Part shown: positions 41,944-50,373 of the stretch, in pieces | Layout: every line of letters begins with the position of its first letter | How positions within the stretch are numbered: the stretch's first letter is position 1 | Assembly (NCBI GenBank): GCA_020025825.1 | Contig: JAHHRL010000001.1 | Span: 186,001 to 250,000, forward strand | Source: Faecalibacterium sp. | GTDB lineage: Bacteria; Bacillota; Clostridia; Oscillospirales; Ruminococcaceae | Length of the DNA: 64,000 nucleotides | Direction: 5' to 3' | The notes under the pieces: model-generated | Databases searched by the model: none | The model's input: only the letters and a program-made list of their open reading frames with translations | What the model was told of the DNA's origin: nothing | Translations under genes and position numbers: made by a program

Positions 41944-44900
41944 ATGGTACTGAAAGAACTTGAAATCCAGGGATTCAAAAGTTTCCCGGACAAAATCAAG
42001 ATTACCGTGGGGCAGGGTATTACCGGCGTTGTGGGCCCAAACGGCTCGGGCAAAAGTAATATTTCCGATGCTATCCGCTGGGTACTGGGCGAAACCAGTT
42101 CCAAACAGCTGCGTGGTGCCGGTAAAATGGAAGACGTTATTTTCGGCGGTACACAAATGCGTGGCGCTATGGGTTTTGCCAGTGTAAAGCTGGTATTGGA
42201 TAATGCCGACCGTACACTGGATATTGATGCCGACGAAGTGACCATTGCCCGCAAGTATTACCGCAGCGGTGACAGCGAGTACAGCATCAACGGCCAGCAC
42301 TGCCGCTTAAAGGACGTATACGAGCTGTTTTTGGATACGGGCCTGGGCAGAGACGGCTACTCCATTATCGGGCAGGGCCGTATTGCCGAAATCGTGGGCG
42401 CAAAGAGCAGCGAGCGACGTGAAATCTTTGAGGAGGCCTCCGGCATTGCAAAGTATCGCTACCGCAAAACGGAAGCCGAACGCCGCCTGCGCTCCGCAGA
42501 GGAAAATCTGGAGCGCCTGCGTGATATTTTAGGCGAACTGGAAAGCCGAGTTGGCCCCTTGGAAAAAGAAAGTGCAAAGGCACAAAAGTTTTTGGAGCTG
42601 AGCGAGCAGCGCAAGGGCTTAGAGGTTACTTTGTGGGTGGAAAGTGTCCGCCGCACAAAAGAGATTGTTCGTGAGCAGCAGCATAAGTACGAAACAGCCG
42701 CAGCAGATTACGACCGCTTGGATAAAGCAAATCAGGCTGCGGAAGCTGAGGCTGAGGAGATCCGCACGCAGGCACAGCGCCTGACTATGGACATTGAGCG
42801 CCTGAACGGGGATATCCGCAGCATCACGGAAGAAATGGGCAACAGCACCAGCCGTATTGCTGTTTTGGAAAATGACATTGCGCATAACGAGCGCTCTGTG
42901 CAAAATTTGCAGGAAGAAATCCACCGTGGCGAGGCCAGCCAGGAAACGCTTGCGGAGGAAATCCGGCAGCATGAGCAGGCAATCCAAAGTATCGAAGTGC
43001 AGGTAAAAGTCCTGACCGACGAGATTGCCCAGTCGGAGCAAACGCTGGAACAAATCCAGCAGGACAATTTGGCGTCCGGCGAACGTAAAGGTACGGTAAC
43101 CGCAGCGCTGGCACGTATGACAGACCAGCAGACTGCCTGCCGTGTGGCAGCAGCAGCGGCACAATCGGCAGCAGTTGCAGCAAAAGAGCGCTTGGAAAAT
43201 GCCGGTGCGGAGCGTACTGCAAACCAGCAGCGCTTAAATACCCTGAAAGAAGAATACGAAGACACCCTGACTTATTTGGAAAAAATCAAAAATGAGCAAA
43301 AGCGTTTGGAAAATGTGCGTGAGGGTGTTGGCTTAAAGCTGCAGGCACGCCAGAAGAATCTGGCAGAAGCCGACGAGGCAGAGCAGCGGGTTGACCGTGA
43401 GATTGATGCGGCAGAACAGCGCATTCAGGTTCTGCGTGACCTGGAAAAGAATATGGACGGCTACCAGCAGTCGGTTAAAAGCGTAATGCGTGCTGCGGAG
43501 GCACATCGCCTGCGTGGTATCGTAGGCCCGGTATCCAGTATTTTGTCGGTTGAAAAAGGCTACGAAATGGCGATTGAAACCGCACTGGGCGCAGCGCTGC
43601 AAAACATTGTTGTAGATGGCGAAGCTGCGGCAAAGGCTGCGATTGCATTTTTGCGTGACAGCCGTGCGGGCCGTGCAACCTTCCTGCCGCTGGATACCAT
43701 TCAGCCCGGCGAGTTCCGTGGCAGTTTGACAGGTACAGCCCAGCTGGCAAGTGAGTTGGTTCGCTGCGATGCAAAATACCAAAAGGTTGTTCAGTATCTG
43801 TTGGGCCGCATTGTGGTTGTGGATGACATCAACGAGGCGTCGGTAGTTGCAAGACGTCTGGGATACCACAATAAGGTTGTTACCGTAGACGGTCAGGTTG
43901 TAAATGCAGGCGGCAGCTTTACCGGCGGCAGCATGGCTCGCTCGGCAGGTTTGTTTACTCGCAAGCAGGAAATTGAAGACCTGAAACAAAAGGTAACCAT
44001 GCTGCAAAACAAGCAGCAGCAGGCACAGGAAAATACAGACCGCTGCAAAGAGCAGGTGGATGCACTAAAGGCAGATTTGGTTGCAACGGATAGTGAAATC
44101 ATTACCTTGGGCAATGATATTGTTCGTGCGGAAACCGAAGCAAACCAGCTCAAGATGCATCTGAGTCAGGTACGTGGCGCAGTGGAAATCCTTTCCGGCG
44201 AAATCGAAACGCTGGAAAAGCAAATTGTGGAAAACGAAACCACCGGCACCACAAAGGCGGCCGAAGATGCCCGCTTAACCGAGGAAATCAACAAGCTGAG
44301 CGCAGAGCTGGATACCATCAGCGAAGGCGACGACAGCTTTTTGGAAACCCGCAGCCGTATGGCAGATGAGCTGGGTACAAAGCGCCTGCAAAAGCTGGAG
44401 CAGGAAAAGAATGCCGAAGCACACCGTGCGGCAATCCAAAACCTGCGTGGCCGCCACGAGGAAACGACCGGACGCAAGTCGGACCTGGAACGCAGCATTC
44501 GGGCTTTGTGTGAGGCCAGCGAAACCCTGAAGCAGGAAATCGAAAAGATTCGTACCGGCAAGGGCGAAAAGGACGCACTGATTCGGGAGAAGGAAGCTGC
44601 CATTCAGGCGGCAACCCGTACCCGTTTGGAGCGTGACGCAGCGGAAACACAGGCCAATGCCCGTGCCCGTGAAGCTGCGGAAGAGCGTGAGCGCATGAGT
44701 CAGGAAATGGCACGCCTTGCGGAACGTAAGGCAGCGGCAGAAAGCGAGTACGACCAGACCATTGCAAAATTGTGGGAGGAGTACCAGCTTTCTGTTACCG
44801 AGGCAGAAAAGCTTTGCGTGCCGTTTGAATCGGTTGCGCTGCTGCGTGCGCAGGTAGCGGATTTGCGTACCAAGATTCGGAATCTGGGCCATGTTAATGT

Positions 44901-45501
44901 TGGCGCAGTGGAAGAATATAAAGAGGTGCGTGAGCGCTATGACACCCTGCATACACAGGTGCAGGATGTTGAAAAGAGTAAGACCGAACTGACCCGCATG
45001 ATTGCGGAGCTGTCCACCCAGATGCGTAATATCTTTACGGAGAGCTTCCAAACGATTAACGATAACTTCGGGCGGATTTTCCAAGAGCTGTTTGGCGGCG
45101 GCAGTGCTTCGCTTTATTTGGAGGATGATGCCGACGTGCTGAATGCCGGTATCGAAATCCGTGTTGCACCGCCGGGTAAGGTCATTAAAAATCTGGCTGC
45201 ACTTTCCGGCGGCGAGCAGGCACTGGTTGCAATCAGCATCTATTTTGCAATTCTGGCGGTAAACCCGGCGCCTTTCTGTATTCTGGACGAGATTGAGGCT
45301 GCTTTGGACGATGCAAACGTTGTACGCTACGCACAGTACCTGCGCCGCATTTCCGATAAGACACAGTTTATTGTAATTACACACCGTCGTGGTACGATGG
45401 AGGCTGCTGACGTACTGTATGGTGTTACCATGCAGGAAGATGGTGTTTCCAAGCTGCTGCGTTTGGATTTGGATAACGTAGATGCTTCTTTGGTTTCTTA
45501 A
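41944..45501 (+). CDS. smc: chromosome segregation ATPase SMC
   Basis: A 1185-residue SMC of the condensin complex with ScpAB. The N-terminal ATPase half has GVVGPNGSGKSNISDAIRWVLG (Walker A) and QGRIAEIV; two long coiled coils (about 165-500 and 665-1010) flank the hinge near 510-660 (GIVGPVSSILSVEKGYEMAI; GGSFTGGS). The C-terminal half supplies LSGGEQALVAISIYFAI (signature) and ILDEIEAALDDANV (Walker B/D-loop). Length and order are standard. rnc-smc-ftsY follow each other closely. Confidence 0.97.
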   Translation: MVLKELEIQGFKSFPDKIKITVGQGITGVVGPNGSGKSNISDAIRWVLGETSSKQLRGAGKMEDVIFGGTQMRGAMGFASVKLVLDNADRTLDIDADEVTIARKYYRSGDSEYSINGQHCRLKDVYELFLDTGLGRDGYSIIGQGRIAEIVGAKSSERREIFEEASGIAKYRYRKTEAERRLRSAEENLERLRDILGELESRVGPLEKESAKAQKFLELSEQRKGLEVTLWVESVRRTKEIVREQQHKYETAAADYDRLDKANQAAEAEAEEIRTQAQRLTMDIERLNGDIRSITEEMGNSTSRIAVLENDIAHNERSVQNLQEEIHRGEASQETLAEEIRQHEQAIQSIEVQVKVLTDEIAQSEQTLEQIQQDNLASGERKGTVTAALARMTDQQTACRVAAAAAQSAAVAAKERLENAGAERTANQQRLNTLKEEYEDTLTYLEKIKNEQKRLENVREGVGLKLQARQKNLAEADEAEQRVDREIDAAEQRIQVLRDLEKNMDGYQQSVKSVMRAAEAHRLRGIVGPVSSILSVEKGYEMAIETALGAALQNIVVDGEAAAKAAIAFLRDSRAGRATFLPLDTIQPGEFRGSLTGTAQLASELVRCDAKYQKVVQYLLGRIVVVDDINEASVVARRLGYHNKVVTVDGQVVNAGGSFTGGSMARSAGLFTRKQEIEDLKQKVTMLQNKQQQAQENTDRCKEQVDALKADLVATDSEIITLGNDIVRAETEANQLKMHLSQVRGAVEILSGEIETLEKQIVENETTGTTKAAEDARLTEEINKLSAELDTISEGDDSFLETRSRMADELGTKRLQKLEQEKNAEAHRAAIQNLRGRHEETTGRKSDLERSIRALCEASETLKQEIEKIRTGKGEKDALIREKEAAIQAATRTRLERDAAETQANARAREAAEERERMSQEMARLAERKAAAESEYDQTIAKLWEEYQLSVTEAEKLCVPFESVALLRAQVADLRTKIRNLGHVNVGAVEEYKEVRERYDTLHTQVQDVEKSKTELTRMIAELSTQMRNIFTESFQTINDNFGRIFQELFGGGSASLYLEDDADVLNAGIEIRVAPPGKVIKNLAALSGGEQALVAISIYFAILAVNPAPFCILDEIEAALDDANVVRYAQYLRRISDKTQFIVITHRRGTMEAADVLYGVTMQEDGVSKLLRLDLDNVDASLVS

Positions 45502-45519
45502 TCGAAAGGAGAATAAAAA

Positions 45520-46437
45520 ATGGGATTTTTCGGCAAAAAGAAAATCACCGATGGCCTGTCCAAAAGCCGTGTAGGTTTTTGGGGCAATATTGCAAACACT
45601 TTACTGGGCAGTGAAATCGACGACGATACTTACGAAGATTTGGAAGAACAGCTGGTACTGGCAGACACCGGTGCAGATGTTGCGGTACAGCTGGTGGATT
45701 CGCTGCGTGACCGTGTAAAGAAAAACCATTTGCGCACAGGTCCGCAGGCTTTGGATGCCCTAAAAGACTTGGTGGCTGAAGAACTGGAATGTGACCATGA
45801 AATGGATTTGTCCGGCAAGCCGGCAGTCATTTTGGTGATTGGTGTTAACGGTGTGGGTAAAACCACCTCGATTGCAAAGCTGTCCAACTACTATAAAGAG
45901 CAGGGCAAGCGTGTTATGCTGGCGGCGGGCGATACCTTCCGTGCAGCAGCAGGCGAGCAGCTGGATATTTGGGCGGAGCGTGCAGGCGTGCCTATCATTC
46001 GGGGCGCAGATGGTGCTGACCCGGCGGCTGTTATTTTTGACGCAGTGCAGTCTGCCTCCGCAAAGGGCGTGGATTTGGTTATCTGCGATACCGCCGGCCG
46101 CTTGCATAATAAAAAGAATCTGATGGACGAGCTGAGCAAAATCAGCCGCAGCGTGAAAAAGGCAGCGCCGGAGGCCAGCGTGGAAACCCTGTTGGTACTG
46201 GACGCCATTACAGGCCAAAACGCAATCCGTCAGGCACAGGAGTTTATTGCGGCAGCCGGTGCAACCGGTGTTATTTTAACTAAGCTGGACGGCACTGCAA
46301 AGGGTGGCTGTGTAGTTGCAGTAAAGCAGAAGATGGGCTTGCCGGTTCGCTTTGTTGGCGTAGGCGAGGGAATCGACGATTTGGTTCCCTTTTCTGCACA
46401 GGCATTTGCCGATGGCCTGCTGGGCAAGGAGGACTAA
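45520..46437 (+). CDS. ftsY: signal recognition particle receptor FtsY
   Basis: A 305-residue SRP receptor GTPase that delivers nascent chains to the membrane. Only a short N-terminal region precedes the NG core, as in Gram-positives. GVNGVGKTTSIAKL is G1, AAGDTFRAAAGEQL is the SRP insertion (I-box), DTAGRLHNKKNLMDEL is G3 and TKLDGTAKGG is G4, with GVGEGIDDL at the C-terminus. AAAGGAG lies before the ATG, 18 nt after smc. Confidence 0.97.
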   Translation: MGFFGKKKITDGLSKSRVGFWGNIANTLLGSEIDDDTYEDLEEQLVLADTGADVAVQLVDSLRDRVKKNHLRTGPQALDALKDLVAEELECDHEMDLSGKPAVILVIGVNGVGKTTSIAKLSNYYKEQGKRVMLAAGDTFRAAAGEQLDIWAERAGVPIIRGADGADPAAVIFDAVQSASAKGVDLVICDTAGRLHNKKNLMDELSKISRSVKKAAPEASVETLLVLDAITGQNAIRQAQEFIAAAGATGVILTKLDGTAKGGCVVAVKQKMGLPVRFVGVGEGIDDLVPFSAQAFADGLLGKED

Positions 46438-46440
46438 ACA

Positions 46441-47076
46441 ATGGAAATTTGTGCAGCAACCAACAATGCAGGCAAGCTGAAAGAGCTGCGCCGCATTTTA
46501 GAGGCACAGGGCCATACCGTAAAAAGCTTAAAAGAGCTGGGTGTAACGATTGACCCGGAAGAAACCGGCACCACTTTTGCGGAAAACGCAAAAATCAAGG
46601 CAGAGGCATTTTGTCAGGCAACCGGTTTGCCTACCGTGGCAGATGACTCCGGTTTATGTGTAGATGCGTTGCAGGGAGCACCCGGTGTGTACAGCGCACG
46701 CTACTGCGGCCGCCACGGTGATGATGAGGCCAATAACGATAAGCTGCTGGCAAATATGGAAAATGTCCCTGCCGAGCAGCGCAGCGCAAAGTTTGTTTCG
46801 GCTGTGTGCCTGTGGATGCCGGATGGCCGCAATCTGCTGTGCATGGGCGAGTGCCCCGGCTCGATTGCGTTTGCACGTAAGCCCGGTGAATACGGCTTTG
46901 GCTATGACCCGCTGTTTATTCCGGCAAATTACGGCTTGGCAGATGGCACAACCAGACCCAATACCGAGCAGCGCAGTTACTCCCAGCTGACACCGGACGA
47001 AAAGGACGCAATCAGCCACCGTGGCCATGCAATGGAAAAGCTGGGCCAGCAGCTGGCTGCATTTTTGGAAAAATAA
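46441..47076 (+). CDS. rdgB: XTP/dITP diphosphatase (RdgB/HAM1)
   Basis: A 211-residue pyrophosphatase that removes non-canonical purine nucleotides. ATNNAGKLKELRRIL is the N-terminal signature, GTTFAENAKIKAEAF and VADDSGLCVDAL hold the catalytic acids, and EYGFGYDPLF and ISHRGHAMEKL close the substrate pocket. It follows the ftsY stop by 3 nt and is probably translationally coupled. Confidence 0.96.
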   Translation: MEICAATNNAGKLKELRRILEAQGHTVKSLKELGVTIDPEETGTTFAENAKIKAEAFCQATGLPTVADDSGLCVDALQGAPGVYSARYCGRHGDDEANNDKLLANMENVPAEQRSAKFVSAVCLWMPDGRNLLCMGECPGSIAFARKPGEYGFGYDPLFIPANYGLADGTTRPNTEQRSYSQLTPDEKDAISHRGHAMEKLGQQLAAFLEK

Positions 47077-47157
47077 TGTTTTCCGCATGAAATGAATTTA
47101 CGGTGGAAAACGTATATAACAAGTAAGAGGTTATCTCAAAAGAGAAAGGAAAATTTT

Positions 47158-47454
47158 ATGTTAACAAGCAAACAGCGTGCAATCCTGCGTGGTAAGGCAA
47201 ATACGTTGGACCCTGTATTCCAGATTGGCAAAGGCGAAATCGACGAGACTGTGATTCAGGCGGTTACCGATTGCCTCGCAGCACGTGAGCTGATTAAGCT
47301 GAAGGTTTTGGATAACAGCATGTACTCTGCAAAAGAGGCAAGCCAGATTCTGTGCGAGGCTTGCGGTGCCGACGGCGTACAGGTTATCGGCTCTAAGTTT
47401 GTGCTGTACCTGCAAAAGCAGAAGGACAGCCAGTATGCTGACCTGCTGAAATGA
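47158..47454 (+). CDS. yhbY: YhbY-type CRM-domain RNA-binding protein
   Basis: A 98-residue CRM (KH-like) protein associated with pre-50S particles. LTSKQRAILRGKANTLDPVFQIGKGEI is the family beginning, with the GKGE of the RNA loop, and the domain runs to the end. The start at 47158 has AAAGGA 6-8 nt upstream; the longer frame from 47092 is not needed. Stop overlaps the nadD start by ATGA. In Bacillus it lies in the same yqeG-nadD-yqeK-rsfS cluster. Confidence 0.94.
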   Translation: MLTSKQRAILRGKANTLDPVFQIGKGEIDETVIQAVTDCLAARELIKLKVLDNSMYSAKEASQILCEACGADGVQVIGSKFVLYLQKQKDSQYADLLK

Positions 47455-48086
47455 GAATCCTATTGTATGGAGGTACCTTTGACCCGCCGCATAATGGGCA
47501 CATGCACAACCTGAAACTGGCAGCTGCCTGTGTAAAGCCGGATAAAGTGGTGATTATGCCGGCCGGAGCAGCTCCGCATAAAGCGGCTAGTTCCACCCCG
47601 GCACGGCTGCGCATGGAAATGTGCGGTTGTTTCTGTGCATTGGCGGGAAGTGCAGATATTCCACAGCTTGAAATCAGCGATTGGGAAATTTGTCAGGCGC
47701 AAGAGGGAAAGAAAAATTATTCGGACACAACGGTTACCATGCTGGCACAAAAGTACCCGGGGGCACAGATATATATGACAGTGGGCAGCGATATGCTGCT
47801 GAGCTTTGACAGCTGGCATAACTGGCAGCATTTGCTGCAAAGCTGTGTATTGGTAGCGGTTAGCCGGGAATGTGACGATTTTGCAGCACTGCATACAAAA
47901 GCAGCGGAGATTGACCCCACCGGAACACATATTGTGTTTGCGCAAGGGGCGGCGCTGCCAATGGCAAGCAGCCGGCTGCGTGCACAGATGCAAAACGGGA
48001 TAGTGTGCACAGATGCGCTGCCGGAAAATGTGCAGCGCATTATTGAGCGAGAGGAAGTGTATCTACCATGTCGGACACAACACTGA
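47451..48086 (+). CDS. nadD: nicotinate-nucleotide adenylyltransferase
   Basis: A 211-residue enzyme that adds AMP to nicotinate mononucleotide in NAD synthesis. LLYGGTFDPPHNGHMHNL gives the nucleotidyltransferase motifs (GGTFDP and HNGH), and the C-terminal ISTTKxR-like element reads MASSRLRAQ. GSDMLLSFDSWHNWQHLLQ is the usual mid-region. Starts in the overlap ATGA with yhbY and overlaps yqeK by 19 nt. Confidence 0.95.
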   Translation: MRILLYGGTFDPPHNGHMHNLKLAAACVKPDKVVIMPAGAAPHKAASSTPARLRMEMCGCFCALAGSADIPQLEISDWEICQAQEGKKNYSDTTVTMLAQKYPGAQIYMTVGSDMLLSFDSWHNWQHLLQSCVLVAVSRECDDFAALHTKAAEIDPTGTHIVFAQGAALPMASSRLRAQMQNGIVCTDALPENVQRIIEREEVYLPCRTQH

Positions 48087-48703
48087 CATTGGAACAGGCG
48101 CAGGCCTTGGCAAAAAGCCGCCTGAGTGCAAAACGGTATCAACATACGGAAAATGTAAAAACAATGGCGGTGGCATTGGCAAAGCGCCACGGGGCCGACC
48201 CGGAAAAGGCAGCTTTGGCCGCTTGGTTGCACGATGTAGCAAAGGAAATGCCAAAAGAGGAATTGTTGCAGATATTGCGGGATAATGCTATAATAGCGAA
48301 AAATGCAGATTTGCGCCCTTTGCCGGTATGGCATGGGGTTTGCGCTGCAATTTTGGCACGTACCCAGTGGGGTGTTCAGGACACAGAGGTATTAGACGCT
48401 GTGGAGTGTCACACAACGGGCCGTGTAAATATGACCAAGATGGACAAAATTCTGTTTTTGGCAGATATGACCAGTGCAGAGCGTGATTGGCCCGGAGTAG
48501 AGCAGTTGCGAGCATTGGAACAAAATGACTTGGACGCAGCAGTGCTGGCAGGGCTGAAGCAAACCATCGACTTTGTAAAAAGCAGTGGAAAAGAAATAGA
48601 CCCGATGTCGATTGCTGCCTACGAGGACTTGAAAAAACGTACAGAAGGGAAAACGACAAATGAGCGAACAGCGTCATATTCGTACAAACCGCAGTACACA
48701 TAG
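48068..48703 (+). CDS. yqeK: YqeK HD-domain hydrolase (Ap4A type)
   Basis: A 211-residue HD-domain phosphohydrolase; Bacillus YqeK is a symmetrical diadenosine tetraphosphatase. Metal ligands are the His of YQHTENVK (about residue 26), the HD pair of AAWLHDVAKEM (about 58-59) and the downstream ECHTTGR and DKILFLADMTSAER motifs. GAGGAAGTG lies 8-9 nt before the ATG, inside nadD. Its 3' end overlaps the LCP gene by 44 nt, and the last 15 residues have little family support. Confidence 0.93.
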   Translation: MSDTTLTLEQAQALAKSRLSAKRYQHTENVKTMAVALAKRHGADPEKAALAAWLHDVAKEMPKEELLQILRDNAIIAKNADLRPLPVWHGVCAAILARTQWGVQDTEVLDAVECHTTGRVNMTKMDKILFLADMTSAERDWPGVEQLRALEQNDLDAAVLAGLKQTIDFVKSSGKEIDPMSIAAYEDLKKRTEGKTTNERTASYSYKPQYT

Positions 48704-49889
48704 TACCGGCACTACTCGTAAAATCAATCGTGCAGATGGTCGTACCGCACCGGAGCATCACGGCCGCCGCAAAAAAAAGAAAAAGACACGCTGGTGGGTT
48801 CCCCTGCTGGTAGTGGTGTGCATTATCGGTATTGGTGTAGGCTCGGTGATGGGTTATGTAAACAGCGTACTGAGCGCAATCAGACCGCCGGACGATGCAA
48901 CGTCTATTGATATTTCGGCACAGACTGCGCCGGAGTTTAAGGGCGATGTGGTAAACATTCTGGTTTGCGGCATCGACTACGAGGAAGGCCGAACATACGG
49001 CAGCGGCGGCGACAAAGACGTCAACGATGGTATGACAGACATGATTATGTATGTCAATTACGATTTGAAAAACGGCAAAATGAATATGCTGCAAATTCCC
49101 CGTAATACCTTGGTTGGCAAAACCGTAACCTGCTCGGATACTTCCGGCAAAACGTACAAGGCATCCAACGGACAAATCAACTCGCTTGCACTTTCCAACA
49201 AGGACGGCATTGCCGCACTGGCGGACGTAGTGGCAAACAACTACCACCTGCCCGTGGACTACTACGCTACCATTGATATGGAAGCACTGATTAAAATGGT
49301 CGACCACTTCGGCGGTTTGGATGTTTACGTGCCGCAGGATATTAAGGACGGCAAGGGCAGCAAGCTGGAAAAGGGTGTTCGCCATCTGGACGGCAAGACC
49401 GTAGAATATCTGGTGCGTCAGCGTCATGCTTACGCAAACGGCGACCTTGGCCGTTTGAATACCCAGCGTTACTTCTACTCTGCATTGTTCACCCGTGTAA
49501 AAACAGCAAACCTGGCAGAAATTATCAAGCTGATGCCGGTTATTCAGATGTATGTGAAAACCAACATTCCTACTTCGGACTTAATTGCGCTGGCATATAA
49601 CTTCTTGTCTATCGACTCGGCAGATATTATGGTTGCGCAGACGCCTGTATACAGCGGCTCGCTTTACGGCGCAACCGAAACCTTTAAGGGCCACTCGGTG
49701 CTGGTGCCGGCTCGTCAGGAAATTGCCGACCTGCTGAACCAGTACTTCCGTGCAAACACCGGTGAGGTGCCGGCTTCTGAACTAAACTTCCTGGACAGCC
49801 ACCCCCACAATAACGCTGCAACAAGCGCAAACGTGCAGTTTATGGGCCAGCTGGACAATCAGGCAACAGAGGCAGAGCAGGCACAGTAA
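48660..49889 (+). CDS. LytR-CpsA-Psr (LCP) family protein
   Basis: A 409-residue membrane-anchored phosphotransferase that links wall polymers such as teichoic acids or capsule to peptidoglycan. A basic N-terminus is followed by one membrane helix (WWVPLLVVVCIIGIGVGSVM, about residues 45-66) and an extracellular LCP domain: NILVCGIDYEEG, DGMTDMIMYVNYD, QIPRNTLV, DHFGGLDVYVPQD and RQRHAYANGDLGRLNTQR, with the conserved Arg and Asp residues of the pyrophosphate-lipid site. AGAAGGG lies 9-12 nt before the ATG. It is inserted between yqeK and rsfS, an arrangement common in Clostridia. Confidence 0.94.
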   Translation: MSEQRHIRTNRSTHSTGTTRKINRADGRTAPEHHGRRKKKKKTRWWVPLLVVVCIIGIGVGSVMGYVNSVLSAIRPPDDATSIDISAQTAPEFKGDVVNILVCGIDYEEGRTYGSGGDKDVNDGMTDMIMYVNYDLKNGKMNMLQIPRNTLVGKTVTCSDTSGKTYKASNGQINSLALSNKDGIAALADVVANNYHLPVDYYATIDMEALIKMVDHFGGLDVYVPQDIKDGKGSKLEKGVRHLDGKTVEYLVRQRHAYANGDLGRLNTQRYFYSALFTRVKTANLAEIIKLMPVIQMYVKTNIPTSDLIALAYNFLSIDSADIMVAQTPVYSGSLYGATETFKGHSVLVPARQEIADLLNQYFRANTGEVPASELNFLDSHPHNNAATSANVQFMGQLDNQATEAEQAQ

Positions 49890-49904
49890 GATGATTACAC
49901 AGCA

Positions 49905-49935
49905 CAGGCTGCGCCAGCAGCCTGTTTGCTGATTT
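49905..49935 (+). terminator. weak terminator after the LCP gene
   Basis: CAGGCTGC (49905-49912) pairs with GCAGCCTG (49917-49924); an interrupted T-rich tail follows. Confidence 0.6.
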
Positions 49936-49953
49936 TTGGGAGAGGGAGTTTTT

Positions 49954-50328
49954 ATGGATACGAATCTGGATTCACGGCAATTAGCCATTACCATTGCAAA
50001 GGTTTTGGACAAAAATAAGGCACTTGACGTTAAAGTGCTGAAAATCGAAGATGTTACTGTGCTGACAGACTACTTTGTTATTGCATCCGGTACTTCTACC
50101 ACACATACGGCTGCTTTGGCAGACGAAGTGGAGTTTCAGCTGCAGCAGCAAGGTATTAAGCCTTTTGCCAGCGAAGGCTATGATTCTAAAAACTGGGTTT
50201 TGCTGGATTACGGCAGTGTAATTGTACACGTGTTTGTACCGGGTACCCGTACCTTCTACGATTTGGAGCATTTGTGGGCAGACGGAGAACCTGTTGACCT
50301 GACGGATTTGATTACCGGTGAAGATTAA
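49954..50328 (+). CDS. rsfS: ribosomal silencing factor RsfS
   Basis: A 124-residue RsfS (Iojap), which binds L14 and blocks subunit joining when nutrients run low. LAITIAKVLDKNKALDVKVL, TDYFVIASGTSTTH, DSKNWVLLDYGSVIVHVF and FYDLEHLWAD are all standard. The ATG at 49954 has GGGAG about 6-8 nt upstream. It follows yqeK-LCP and precedes leuS by 45 nt, without a T-box element between. Confidence 0.95.
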   Translation: MDTNLDSRQLAITIAKVLDKNKALDVKVLKIEDVTVLTDYFVIASGTSTTHTAALADEVEFQLQQQGIKPFASEGYDSKNWVLLDYGSVIVHVFVPGTRTFYDLEHLWADGEPVDLTDLITGED

Positions 50329-50373
50329 ACACTGCCGGCTCGATAAACATTCTAATTTTGGAGTGATAGTAAA

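Noticed and set aside
50329..50373. Leucine T-box upstream of leuS
   Set aside because: Only 45 nt lie between rsfS and leuS and the T-box core AGGGTGGNACCGCG is absent.
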